Counted from the first letter of the stretch, positions 28,189-37,751 are shown. The stretch: 64,000 nt of DNA from Opitutaceae bacterium (GCA_027482185.1 JAIXWF010000012.1:290025-354024), one strand, 5' to 3'. Numbers and translations are program-made. Notes: generated by a model from the sequence alone, not told the origin.

Positions 28189-29481
28189 ATGCATCCCTCC
28201 CAGCCCCAACCCCGCCGCGAATTCCTGAAATCGTCCGCGACTCTCGCCGCCGGCGCCGCCCTCGCCGCCGGCACGCCCTTCGGCCTCAGCGCCGCGGAAA
28301 ACAAGCGCGTCATCGGCGCCAATTCCCGCATCCGCATCGCCCAACTCGGCTGCGGCAGCCGCGGCCAGACCGCCCACATGACCGGCATCCACAAGCATGC
28401 CGCCGCCGCCAACTTCGATGTCGTCGCCGTCTGCGACACCTGGAAAACGCACCGCGACCAGGCCGCCGCCAAGGCCAAGGAATGGTACGGCAAGGAGCCG
28501 AAGAAGTTCACCGATTACCGCGAGTTGCTCGCCATGGACGGCATCGACGCCGTCATGGTCGCCACCCCCGACCATCTCCACACCGAGCACCTCGAAGCCT
28601 GCGCCAAGGCCGGCAAACACATCTACATCGAGAAGCCGCTCGCCACGGAAATGGACAAACTCGTCCGCGCCTTCGACGCCGCCAAGGCCGCGCAGGCCCA
28701 GGGCAGCATCATCCAGGTCGGCACCCAGCTCCGCAGCCTCCCCGGCATCGCCGGCGCCCGCGAACTCGTGAAGAGCGGCATCCTCGGCAAAATCACGCGC
28801 GTCGACGAAACCCGCAACGCCGAGAAGCCCTACTGGTACGGCTACCTCGGCCGCGACGTGAAGGAGGCCGATGTCGACTGGAAGGCCTTCCTCGGCGACC
28901 GCAAGCCCCGCGCCTTCGACGCCCGCCAATACGCCGCCTGGTACGGCTACTATGAATTCTGCCAGGGCCCCGTCCCGCAGTGGGGCGCCCACTTCCTCGA
29001 CCTCATGCACTACGTCACGGATTGCGGCATGCCCGAGTCCTGCATGTGCATCGGCGGCGTCACCTATTGGAAGGACGACAACAAATTCACGACCCCCGAC
29101 AACGTCATGGCCACCTGGATGTACCCGGGCGGCATGATGGTCACGAGCTCGAACAACTTCGGCAACAGCTCCGGCAACCTGCGGAAATTCTTCGGCGACA
29201 AGGGCACCCTCGACGTCGGCAATTGGAACGCCCCGACCTACAGCGCCGAAGGCGGCCCGAAGCGCGACGGCAAGATCCGCGGCAAACAGGAAGTCGTGCC
29301 CGTCGAGCGTCCCGACCACTTCCTCAATTGGCTCCAGTGCATGCGCAGCGGCGAGACGCCGCACGCGTCCATCGACGCCGGTTACCAGCACGCCGTCGCC
29401 GTCCTCATGGCCGTCATTTCCTACGACACCGGCAGGAAGACGACCTACGACGCCAAGCAGCGCAAAATCCTCACGGCGTAA
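28189..29481 (+). CDS. Tat-exported Gfo/Idh/MocA family oxidoreductase
   Basis: RREFLKSSATLAAGAALAAG Tat signal; AQLGCGSRGQTAHM Rossmann; IEKPLATEMDKLV. Confidence 0.92.
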   Translation: MHPSQPQPRREFLKSSATLAAGAALAAGTPFGLSAAENKRVIGANSRIRIAQLGCGSRGQTAHMTGIHKHAAAANFDVVAVCDTWKTHRDQAAAKAKEWYGKEPKKFTDYRELLAMDGIDAVMVATPDHLHTEHLEACAKAGKHIYIEKPLATEMDKLVRAFDAAKAAQAQGSIIQVGTQLRSLPGIAGARELVKSGILGKITRVDETRNAEKPYWYGYLGRDVKEADVDWKAFLGDRKPRAFDARQYAAWYGYYEFCQGPVPQWGAHFLDLMHYVTDCGMPESCMCIGGVTYWKDDNKFTTPDNVMATWMYPGGMMVTSSNNFGNSSGNLRKFFGDKGTLDVGNWNAPTYSAEGGPKRDGKIRGKQEVVPVERPDHFLNWLQCMRSGETPHASIDAGYQHAVAVLMAVISYDTGRKTTYDAKQRKILTA

Positions 29482-29492
29482 GCCGGTAGAGG

Positions 29493-29690
29493 GAGTTGAG
29501 AATCGAGAGTTGAAAAATCGGGCAGTCGCGGCGGCAAAACGCCGCGGCCCCCGCGGTCACCCTCAGGCGCCGATGCATCGGCGCCTTTTTTGCGCCCGTC
29601 CCCAAGCAACCGGCCTGTCCCTCGCGCGGCAACCTAAGGCTGCGCTCGCCACAGATCGATCTCTCAACCCGCAACGCTCGGCTCTCAACT
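29493..29690. repeat. heptad repeat family A, inverted arms flanking a terminator
   Basis: GAGTTGA GAATCGA GAGTTGA ... GATCGAT CTCTCAA CCCGCAA CGCTCGG CTCTCAA. Confidence 0.85.
29565..29591 (+). terminator. rho-independent terminator candidate
   Basis: Perfect palindrome AGGCGCCGATGCATCGGCGCCT followed by a T-run; 83 nt downstream of the Gfo/Idh stop. Confidence 0.75.
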
Positions 29691-29709
29691 GCCGGCAACC
29701 CCCGGCACC

Positions 29710-30348
29710 TCAGCTCGCCTTCCGCACCGTCTCGCTGTGTTTCGGCACCGGCGGCTTGGCGGGAAACGGCGGCGTGGAGCCGTCGAGCGGCGGCCGCGAA
29801 TCCGACTCGCCGAGCAGGAAATCCGTCCCCGTGTCGCTGCGCCGGCGCACGCGCGGCTTGTCTTTCCACGTGCTCTGCAAAATCGCGTAGCCCGCCGCGC
29901 CGACCACGATGCCCAGCACCGCCGCGCCCAGATACAACGACGTCACCGCATGCCCGGTCAGCAAATGCGCCGGCTTGCTCCGCACCTCGCGCCACACCGC
30001 CTTCGGGCTCGCGCCGCGCACGACCTCGCCGATGAAGTAGCAGGCCGGCAGGTGCACCGGCGCCGTCAACGGCGTCGAAAGAAACTGCAACGCGATCGCG
30101 AGCAGCAGATTGCCCCGCACGCACAGCGCCGCGATGCACGCGAACACCGATTGCCCCGGCAAAAACGGAATCACCGTGATCGGCCAGCCCACGAGCCACG
30201 CCCGCGCCACCGAACCGCGGGTCGGAATCCAAAGCGACTTGTCGAGGATCTTGTCGCCCAGCCAATTGTGCAGAAAGGTCCCCCGCAACCGACTCCGCGA
30301 GAGCCGCCCGCGGTGCATGTAGCGCAAGATCCAAAGGGGTAGACGCAC
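29710..30348 (-). CDS. DUF2062 membrane protein
   Basis: GTFLHNWLGDKILDKSLWIPTRGSVARAWLVGWPITVIPFLPGQSVFAC; GTG start at 30346-30348 or ATG at 30318, uncertain. Confidence 0.7.
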   Translation of the reverse strand: MRLPLWILRYMHRGRLSRSRLRGTFLHNWLGDKILDKSLWIPTRGSVARAWLVGWPITVIPFLPGQSVFACIAALCVRGNLLLAIALQFLSTPLTAPVHLPACYFIGEVVRGASPKAVWREVRSKPAHLLTGHAVTSLYLGAAVLGIVVGAAGYAILQSTWKDKPRVRRRSDTGTDFLLGESDSRPPLDGSTPPFPAKPPVPKHSETVRKAS

Positions 30349-30405
30349 GCCCCACCTTCCGCCCAGCCGCCCCCGCGAGGCAAGCTCGGCGTGAACCGAC
30401 GGATA

Positions 30406-30565
30406 AATTGCGGATTGCGGAATCCGGGAAGACCGGAATGCGGAGACCGGAAACCGGAAACAATCTCCCAAGCCACCCTCACTGTCGCCGGCTTCAGTCT
30501 CGGGCCAACGGTTTCCGAGGCCTGTCTTCAAACTCCGGTTTCCGGTCTCCGCACTCCTGTTTTCA
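30406..30565. repeat. heptad repeat families B+C (GCGGATT / CGGAAAC), inverted
   Basis: Eight in-phase units 30406-30461; perfect 20-nt inverted arms TGCGGAGACCGGAAACCGGA (30439-30458) / TCCGGTTTCCGGTCTCCGCA (30534-30553). Confidence 0.93.
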
Positions 30566-31627
30566 TCACCCCGCCGGCTCGAACTTCAGCGGGTACGTCT
30601 TGCCGGAGGCGAATTGCGCCACGTACACGCAGCCGTCGCGGTCCACCGTCACGTCGTGCGGATGGTTGAAGATCCCGCCTTCGTTCCGCATCGGCCGCAG
30701 TTTGCCGTCGTCGCCGTACTCCGGCGCCGAGCCCGCCAGGTTCGAAACCACGCGCAAATCCGCATCCAAGATCGAGACGAAGCCCCGGCTGGCGCGGTCC
30801 TTCGGCCAATTGTCCGCCAGGTGCGCCACGTAGAAATGCCCTCCGTGCATCCGGATCTGCCGCGGATTGCCGCCGGGCAAATCCGTCTGCGCCAACTTCG
30901 TCCCGTCCAAGCCCAACCGCAGCAGGTGCTGCTGGTCGCTCATCGCGATCAGCAAGGTCGGCGCCTCCGGCCGCCGCGCGTCCACCATCCCGCCGTGCGG
31001 CCCCCAGTGCACGATGCCGCCCTCCGCCCCGCCGAAAATCCGACGGAACGAACCGTCCGCCGCATGATGCGCGATGTAGTCCCGCCCATACCCGTCGAGG
31101 ATGAAGAAATCGCCGTTCGGCAGGTGCAAGGTCCACGACGGACGGTACTGGTTTTCCTTCTCGTACTTCCCCGTGTGCTCCGGCCAGCGCCATTCGTTGA
31201 GGACCGTGCCATCGAGCGTCGTCTTGATCACGCGGTAGCTCGCGAGGTCGGTCGCGTAGAGCACTTCGCGCGCGCCTTCGGTCACGATCGACAAACCGTG
31301 CGCCCCCGCCCAACCGCGCGTCCATTTGTGCACGAGTTTCCCGGCGCGGTCGTAGACGATCACGTTGTTCGCGACGTGGTTCGTGAGCAGAATCACGTGC
31401 CCCTCGCGGTCGCACACCAGCCCGTGGCAATCGTTCACCGGCGTCGCCTCGCCGAGCTGGCCCCAGCCGGTCACTTGCCGGAAACGGAACTTGCCCTGGC
31501 CCAACACCGGCGACGCCGTCACCGGCTGCGCCTTCATCCCCAGCGCCGCCGCCCCCGCCGCCGCGGCTCCGGCGGCCAGAAAACGACGTCGGTTCAGCTT
31601 GGGGAAACGCGGGGCGGGCGGATTCAT
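30566..31627 (-). CDS. Tat-exported beta-propeller (NHL-like) protein
   Basis: RRRFLAAGAAAAGAAALG Tat signal; DREGHVILLTNHVANNVIVYDRAGKLV, HPHDVTVDRDGCVYVAQFASGKTYPLKFEP. Confidence 0.85.
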   Translation of the reverse strand: MNPPAPRFPKLNRRRFLAAGAAAAGAAALGMKAQPVTASPVLGQGKFRFRQVTGWGQLGEATPVNDCHGLVCDREGHVILLTNHVANNVIVYDRAGKLVHKWTRGWAGAHGLSIVTEGAREVLYATDLASYRVIKTTLDGTVLNEWRWPEHTGKYEKENQYRPSWTLHLPNGDFFILDGYGRDYIAHHAADGSFRRIFGGAEGGIVHWGPHGGMVDARRPEAPTLLIAMSDQQHLLRLGLDGTKLAQTDLPGGNPRQIRMHGGHFYVAHLADNWPKDRASRGFVSILDADLRVVSNLAGSAPEYGDDGKLRPMRNEGGIFNHPHDVTVDRDGCVYVAQFASGKTYPLKFEPAG

Positions 31628-31686
31628 TTTTCCAACTTGGAGCGAAAAAACATCGAAGACCAGATTTCCCCCGGTATCCCCGAAGC

Positions 31687-32853
31687 ATGCGTTCCCTGCC
31701 CCTGCTCGCGTGCCTGCTCCTGCTGTGCTCCTGCCGCGCCGTCACGCCCGCCGCCGATGCCGACGGTTTCGTCCCGCTCTTCAACGGCCGCAACCTCGAC
31801 GGCTGGATCAACATCAATTGCGCCCCGGAAACGTGGTCGGTGCGCGACGGCGTCATCGCCTGCACCGGCAAACCCGTCGGCGCCCTTCGCACCGTGCGCC
31901 AATACGAAAACTTCATCCTCGAGGCCGAATGGCGCCACCTCGAGCGCAGCGGCAACTCCGGCATCTTCGTCTGGGGCACGCCCATCAGCGCGCCCGGCGT
32001 GCCCTTCCTCCGCGGCATCGAGGTCCAGGCCCTCGACCACGGCTACGCCGAAGATTTCGAAAAGAAGAACGGCAAGAAATCCGATTGGTTTACCGTACAC
32101 GGCGACGTGTTCGCGATCCACGGCGCCTCGATGAAACCGCTCCCGCCGACCAACGGCAAACGCAGCTTCCCGCGCGAGAACCGCAGCAAACCCTCGCCCG
32201 GGTGGAACCACTACCGCATCGAGGCCCGCAACGGCTCCCTCCGCCTCCACGTCAACGGCCGCGAAGTCAGCGGCGGCGACGACATCGTCTACCGCAAAGG
32301 CTACCTCGCCCTCGAATCCGAAGGCGCCCGCGTCGAATTCCGAAATCTCAAGATCAAGGAACTGCCCTCAACCGGCGCCGGTCCCGATGTCACCGCGCCC
32401 CTCGACCCGGGCTGGCAGCCGCTGTTCACGGGCCTTGATCTGCGCGGTTGGACGCCACCCGCGTCCGCCGCCGCGCTGTGGTCGGTCGCCGGCGAAAAGA
32501 TCGCGCACGCCGCCAATGCCGCCGCGGCCCCGCTCTGGACCGTCGCCGAGTACGGCGCCGCGGAATTCGTCTTCGACTACCGCGCGGAAAAAGGCGCCGC
32601 GGGCGCGCTCACCGTCCTGGTCCGCGGCGACGGCGGTGCACCCCCCGCCGTCGCGCTACCCGTGCCCGACGACGCCAAGTTCCACCGTTACACCGTGACC
32701 GTGCAGGGCGCGTCGATCCGTTGGCAGCGCGGCGACGCCGACGCCGTCGAAGTCCCGCTCCCCGCCGGCACCCCGCCCCGCGGCCACTTCGGCTTGGCCC
32801 CCGCCGCCGCCAAGGGCGTGTTCATGAACCTGCACGTCCGACAGCTCCCATAA
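31687..32853 (+). CDS. lipoprotein with tandem DUF1080 domains
   Basis: LLLLCSC lipobox-like; FVPLFNGRNLDGW and WQPLFTGLDLRGW. Confidence 0.9.
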   Translation: MRSLPLLACLLLLCSCRAVTPAADADGFVPLFNGRNLDGWININCAPETWSVRDGVIACTGKPVGALRTVRQYENFILEAEWRHLERSGNSGIFVWGTPISAPGVPFLRGIEVQALDHGYAEDFEKKNGKKSDWFTVHGDVFAIHGASMKPLPPTNGKRSFPRENRSKPSPGWNHYRIEARNGSLRLHVNGREVSGGDDIVYRKGYLALESEGARVEFRNLKIKELPSTGAGPDVTAPLDPGWQPLFTGLDLRGWTPPASAAALWSVAGEKIAHAANAAAAPLWTVAEYGAAEFVFDYRAEKGAAGALTVLVRGDGGAPPAVALPVPDDAKFHRYTVTVQGASIRWQRGDADAVEVPLPAGTPPRGHFGLAPAAAKGVFMNLHVRQLP

Positions 32854-33129
32854 GATTGCGGAGCGCGGATTGCGAATTGCGGATTGGAAATCCCGGAAAT
32901 CCGAAATCGGCCTTGGCAGCGCGATGCCCTTTGGAATGCGCCAACGTTAACCGATCCGAAATTCGTCCCCGCCCCTCACGAGCAATCTTCGAATTGAGAA
33001 TCTTCAAATTGCGGATCGCGAATTGCGAATTGCGGATTGGAAAACCGGAATTGCCCAAACCTGATTCAGCCCCGGCCCTCGGACGGCCTTGAACAATCCG
33101 CATTCCGCAATCCGCAATTCCCAATTATA
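32854..33129. repeat. heptad repeat family B, three arrays between convergent genes
   Basis: 32854-32902 GATTGCG GAGCGCG GATTGCG AATTGCG ...; 32991-33053 nine units; 33095-33129 AATCCGC ATTCCGC AATCCGC AATTCCC. Confidence 0.93.
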
Positions 33130-34450
33130 GAAACAGCCATCCGCCGAGGGCCAAGATCGGCAGCAGGATCGGCAGGCTGAAACGGAACACGTAGCCGAAG
33201 AAGCTCGGGCAGTGCACCCCGGCGTCCTGCGCGATCGACTTCACCATGAAGTTGGGACCGTTGCCGATGTAGGTCATCGCGCCGAAGAACACGGCGCCCA
33301 GGCTCACGGCCACGACGTAGAGCGGTTGCTGTTCGAGCAGCACGCGCACCGCGGCCGGGCCCGATGTCCCGGCAAACGCCGCCGGATTCGCCGCCGTCGC
33401 CGTGGTCTGCGCCAATTGCAGAAAGTTCACGTAGGTCGGCGCATTGTCGAGGACCGCCGACAGCGAGCCCGACGCGAAGTAGTACTGCAACGGCTTCGTG
33501 AAACCGAATTCCGTGCCGTGCTGCGCGAGATAACCGAGCGCCGGCATCATCGTGGCGAAAATACCGACGAAGAGAAACGCCACCTCCTTGATCGGCCCGA
33601 AGCCGAACGCGTTTTCCTCGTGGATGCGTTTCGGCGTCAGCCGGTAGCTCGCGGCGGCCGCCGCCAGCATCGTGAGTTCGCGGATGAAGTAAGTCTCCGG
33701 CAGAAACACCGCCCCGATGATCGCGAGCAGGAAGACGACGTTGATCGCGCCGCCGATCTGCCACACGTCCTCGCCCTCCGCGGAACGCTGCAGCGGCGCG
33801 GGCAGGCGCGCGAAGCTGCGGCGGTCGAAAACCCAGAACGCCGCCAGCACCGCCCCGAGCGTGAAGAGCCACTCCGCGACCACATGTTCGAGCAGCCAGA
33901 AAAACGGCACCCCGCGCAGATACCCCAGAAACAAGGGCGGATCGCCGATCGGCGTGAGCGCGCCGCCGATATTCGAGACAATGAAGATGAAAAAGACGAT
34001 GTGGTAGGCGCTGATGCGCACCTTGTTCATCCGGATCCACGGCCGGATCAGCACCATCGACGCCCCCGTCGTGCCGATGAGATTCGCCACGACGGCGCCG
34101 ACCGCGAGGAAGACCACGTTTTCCCAAGGCGTCGCGCCGCCCTTCACCTTCAAGTGGATGCCGCCCGCGACGACGAAGAGCGATCCGATCAAGACGATGA
34201 AGGAAACGTACTCGAGCATCGTGTGCCCGAGCACCGCGCCGCCGCCCGGCATCCGCAGCAGGTAATACGCCGCCACCGCCGCGCCGAGCGCGATCGAGAT
34301 GTGCGGGTAGTAGTGCTCCCAGAGGTGTTTGATCCGCGGCGGCGTCAGCGGCATCGTCGCGATCAGCAGCAGCAGCAGCGCGAACGGCCCGATCAGCCAG
34401 AGGGGAACATCGCCGCTCGCCGCGGCGGCCAGGGGAAACGGGGGCAACAT
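33125..34450 (-). CDS. NhaD-like / IT-superfamily sodium:proton antiporter
   Basis: Multi-TM; ANLIGTTGASMVLIRPWIRMN, SNIGGALTPIGDPPLFLGYLRGVPF. Confidence 0.85.
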   Translation of the reverse strand: MLPPFPLAAAASGDVPLWLIGPFALLLLLIATMPLTPPRIKHLWEHYYPHISIALGAAVAAYYLLRMPGGGAVLGHTMLEYVSFIVLIGSLFVVAGGIHLKVKGGATPWENVVFLAVGAVVANLIGTTGASMVLIRPWIRMNKVRISAYHIVFFIFIVSNIGGALTPIGDPPLFLGYLRGVPFFWLLEHVVAEWLFTLGAVLAAFWVFDRRSFARLPAPLQRSAEGEDVWQIGGAINVVFLLAIIGAVFLPETYFIRELTMLAAAAASYRLTPKRIHEENAFGFGPIKEVAFLFVGIFATMMPALGYLAQHGTEFGFTKPLQYYFASGSLSAVLDNAPTYVNFLQLAQTTATAANPAAFAGTSGPAAVRVLLEQQPLYVVAVSLGAVFFGAMTYIGNGPNFMVKSIAQDAGVHCPSFFGYVFRFSLPILLPILALGGWLFL

Positions 34451-34481
34451 GGGAGGCCGGCAGCGAAACGCCGGCCCCGGC

Positions 34482-35981
34482 TCACAGCAACATAAACGCC
34501 AAGCCCATCGCGATCGTCGGGAGCAGCGCGCCCGCCAGCAGGCCGAGCGGGTTCACGCCCTCGGGGAAAAAGCGCTGGAGAATATTCTGCCCCGCCGGAT
34601 TCGGCGCGTTGGCGATCACGGTCAGGCCGCCGCCCGTCACCGCGCCGGCCACCACGGCGTATTTCAGCGGGTCGGTGAAGCCGGGCACCAGTGTCGCAAG
34701 GTACGTGATCGCGGCGTTGTCGTTGAACGCCGTCAGCACCGTCGCGCCGAGAAACAGCGGCACTTCGCCGAGCCGCGTCAGCACCGGCTCGATCCACCAG
34801 CCCTGCAGCCCGCCGTGCACCACGAGGCCCGCGAGGAAGAACCCGACCAGCAGCGGCGACTTCAGCTCCAGCTTGCCCTGGTGGTGCGCCGTCGCCTGCG
34901 AGAACGCCAGGAAGAACAGGAACCCGCCGATGAAGAGCGGCGGATAGTGCGCCACGAAGACCGTGAACGCCATGAACCCGAGCTGCACCCCCGTGATCCA
35001 CACCGGCACCGGCCGATCCGGCTCCGCCGGGGCCGCCGCCGCGGCCGCCAGCCGGTTCCGCTCCAGGGCCGCGAACTCGCCGCGGAAGAAAAGGTAGTAC
35101 CCGACGGTCGAGACGACGATGCCGATCAGCGCCTTCCAGCCGAAATGCGCGAACATGAACGCCGTATCCCAATTCCAAGGACCGGCCACCATCAGCACCG
35201 GCGGCGCCGCGAAATGCGTGAACGTGCCGCCGACCGAAATGTTCGTGAACAGCAGGCCGAGCGTCGCGTACGCGAATCGCGGCGATGGCTTCAATTCGTA
35301 GAATTGCCGCGCCAGCAGCAGCGCGCCGATCGTCATCGCCGCCGGCTCCGTGATGAACGAACCCAGCACCGGCGCCACAATCAGGATCGAGAGCCACCAC
35401 GCCGCCGCCGTGCCGCGGCCGAGCTGCGCGAATACCCGCAGGCAGGCCTCCGCGACCCGCAGCACCGGGCGTGTCGCCGCCATCGCCATGATCACGACAA
35501 CGAACATCGGCTCCGTGAAATTCACGCGGTGCCCCACGTAATCGAGCACCGTGCCCCAGCCGTGGAACCATGTGATCGCCGCGACCAGCGCCAGCGCCCA
35601 GAGCCCGAAGATCGCCTCCACCTCGCCGAAGAAATGGTACACCTGCCCCTTGAAACTCACCTCCTCCGGCCGCCCGCCCCGCGCGGCCACGGCGCGCCCG
35701 TGCGCCTCCTCGGCCTCATGCGCCAGGTGCCGGAACTTGCCGGCGAGAAACGTATGCCCGATCGCGAGCAGGAAGATGAGGGTAGCGACGACGTTGAACG
35801 GTTCCGCCTGCGCCCGCGCGAGCAACGTCGCGGCCAATTCCGGCCGGTCCGTCGCCGCGTATCCGGCCAGCGGACGCGGGAACGGCGCCGCGTCGCCCGC
35901 CGGCTGCGCCGCCCAGGCCGAAGCCGCCAAGAGCCAGCCGGCCAGCCACCAACGGATCCGAGGGAAGAGCGCGCGGTTCAT
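34482..35981 (-). CDS. putative Na+/H+ antiporter (Na_H_antiport_3-like)
   Basis: Multi-TM; FTNISVGGTFTHFAAPPVLMVAGPWNWDTAFM; signal-like start MNRALFPRIRWWLAG. Confidence 0.8.
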   Translation of the reverse strand: MNRALFPRIRWWLAGWLLAASAWAAQPAGDAAPFPRPLAGYAATDRPELAATLLARAQAEPFNVVATLIFLLAIGHTFLAGKFRHLAHEAEEAHGRAVAARGGRPEEVSFKGQVYHFFGEVEAIFGLWALALVAAITWFHGWGTVLDYVGHRVNFTEPMFVVVIMAMAATRPVLRVAEACLRVFAQLGRGTAAAWWLSILIVAPVLGSFITEPAAMTIGALLLARQFYELKPSPRFAYATLGLLFTNISVGGTFTHFAAPPVLMVAGPWNWDTAFMFAHFGWKALIGIVVSTVGYYLFFRGEFAALERNRLAAAAAAPAEPDRPVPVWITGVQLGFMAFTVFVAHYPPLFIGGFLFFLAFSQATAHHQGKLELKSPLLVGFFLAGLVVHGGLQGWWIEPVLTRLGEVPLFLGATVLTAFNDNAAITYLATLVPGFTDPLKYAVVAGAVTGGGLTVIANAPNPAGQNILQRFFPEGVNPLGLLAGALLPTIAMGLAFMLL

Positions 35982-36062
35982 TGCCGCGGAGCAAACCGCC
36001 GGACCGGCCTTCTGCAAGCCGACCCGGCCGATCCCGCGGCGATTTTCCGCCGCGCCGGGCGG

Positions 36063-36101
36063 ATCGATCTCTCAACTCTCAGCACTCAACTCTCAACTGC
36101 G
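36063..36101. repeat. heptad repeat family A, single array with GATCGAT header
   Basis: GATCGAT CTCTCAA CTCTCAG CACTCAA CTCTCAA CTGC. Confidence 0.9.
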
Positions 36102-36108
36102 CCCCGAC

Positions 36109-37323
36109 TCAGAACGTGTGCACCACGAGCCCCGAGCGCAGCTTCGGTTCGAACCACGTGCTCTTCGGCGGCATGATCTGGCCGGCATCGGCGATATCCA
36201 TGAGCTGCGCCAGCGTCACCGGATACATCGAGAACGCCACGCCGCCGTCGGCGTCGACGCGCTTCACCAGTTCGCCGGGGCCGCGGATGCCGCCGACGAA
36301 GTCGATGCGCTTGTCCGTGCGCACATCGTGGATACCGAGGACCGGGGCCAGCAGGCGGTCCTGCAGCACGCTGACGTCGAGGCGCGACACCGGATCCGCC
36401 TTCGGGTCCACCGGCATCGTCAGGCCGTACCACTTTCCGCCGAGATACATGCTCACCTGCCCGACCGCGGTCGGCGCGGGCGCGGCGTTTTCCTGCAGGC
36501 CGAAGAGCGCCTTCACCTTCGCGAGGAAGTCGGCCGGCGCGAGGCCGTGCAGGTCGACGACGATGCGGTTGTACGGGAGGATCTTCAGTTCGCTCGCCGG
36601 GAAGAGCACGCAGAGGAACCAATTGTAATCCTCATGGCCCGTGTGCGCCGGATTGCGCTCGCGGCGCAGGCGGGCGACGCGCGCCGCGCTGGCCGCGCGA
36701 TGATGGCCGTCGGCGATGTACGTGACGGGCACGGCCGCGAAGGCCTGCACCCACTCCGCGCCGCCCGGAATCCGCCAAACGGTGTGCCGGATGCCGTCCG
36801 GCGCGGTGAAATCGTGCAGCGGTTTTTCCTGCGTCTTCGCGTTCACCAGCGCCGTGACGGCGGCGTTGTCCCGGTAGGTGAGGAAAACCGGGCCCGTGTC
36901 GGCGCCGAGGGTGTCGATCAGCTTCGTGCGGTCGTCCTCTTTGTCCTTCCGGGTCTTCTCGTGCTTCTTGATCAGCTCGCGGTCGTAGTCCTCGACGTGG
37001 CAGCCGGCGATCAGCCCGCGCTGCACGTGGTTGCCCATTTGCTGTTGGTAAACGTAGAGGCAGGGCTCGGTCTCGCGCACGAGCGCCCCGCGCCGCTGGA
37101 GACCGAGGAAGTTTTCCCGGGCTTTGGCGTACACCGCGTCGGAATACGGATTGGTGTCCGGCGGCAGATCGATCTCCGCACGGTCGACATGCAGCAGGCT
37201 GTCCGGCTTGCCCGCGGCCAAGGCGGCGGCCTCGGCGGCGTTGACCACGTCGTAGGGGACGCAGGCGACTTCGGGCGCGTGGGCCGGCGGGGGAACGAGA
37301 CCTTGGAACGGATGGATGCGCAT
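36109..37323 (-). CDS. DUF1015 family protein
   Basis: MRIHPFQGLVPPPAHAPEVACVPYDVVN; YIADGHHRAASAARV. Confidence 0.92.
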   Translation of the reverse strand: MRIHPFQGLVPPPAHAPEVACVPYDVVNAAEAAALAAGKPDSLLHVDRAEIDLPPDTNPYSDAVYAKARENFLGLQRRGALVRETEPCLYVYQQQMGNHVQRGLIAGCHVEDYDRELIKKHEKTRKDKEDDRTKLIDTLGADTGPVFLTYRDNAAVTALVNAKTQEKPLHDFTAPDGIRHTVWRIPGGAEWVQAFAAVPVTYIADGHHRAASAARVARLRRERNPAHTGHEDYNWFLCVLFPASELKILPYNRIVVDLHGLAPADFLAKVKALFGLQENAAPAPTAVGQVSMYLGGKWYGLTMPVDPKADPVSRLDVSVLQDRLLAPVLGIHDVRTDKRIDFVGGIRGPGELVKRVDADGGVAFSMYPVTLAQLMDIADAGQIMPPKSTWFEPKLRSGLVVHTF

Positions 37324-37424
37324 GAGGAAGGGAAAGCGGTCAGGATTGCCCGCCCCGGCGCGCGAAGACACGGAAAAAATCCGCGGCGGCGACAGCGCGC
37401 CGCGTCATGCCGGCCCGCCCGGGC

Positions 37425-37458
37425 AAAAAAAAGCGGCCCGCCGGCAAAGGCGGGCCGC
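37425..37458 (-). terminator. rho-independent terminator downstream of rpmE
   Basis: On the minus strand: GCGGCCCGCCTTTGCCGGCGGGCCGC followed by 8 T. Confidence 0.85.
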
Positions 37459-37481
37459 AAAACGGAAAAACGGGCGACGGC

Positions 37482-37736
37482 TTACTTTTTGCCGGTGCCG
37501 CGCTTGAACTTGGTCGTGAACTTCTCGACGCGGCCGGCCGTGTCGACCAGGCGCTTCTCGCCGGTGTAGGCGGGATGCGAGTCCATCGTCACATCGCGGG
37601 CGATGACGAAGTACTCCTGACCGTCGATCTGCTCCTTGCGGGCGGACTTCATGGTCGACTTGGTGAGGAAACGACGGCCGGTTCCGATATCGAGGAAGCA
37701 GACGTTGTTGAGAGTGGGATGGCCTTCGGCTTTCAT
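37482..37736 (-). CDS. rpmE: 50S ribosomal protein L31 (Cys-poor form)
   Basis: MKAEGHPTLNNVCFLDIGTGRRFLTKSTM...SHPAYTGEKRLVDTAGRVEKFTTKF. Confidence 0.93.
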   Translation of the reverse strand: MKAEGHPTLNNVCFLDIGTGRRFLTKSTMKSARKEQIDGQEYFVIARDVTMDSHPAYTGEKRLVDTAGRVEKFTTKFKRGTGKK

Positions 37737-37751
37737 CGCGGTAGGAGGAGG

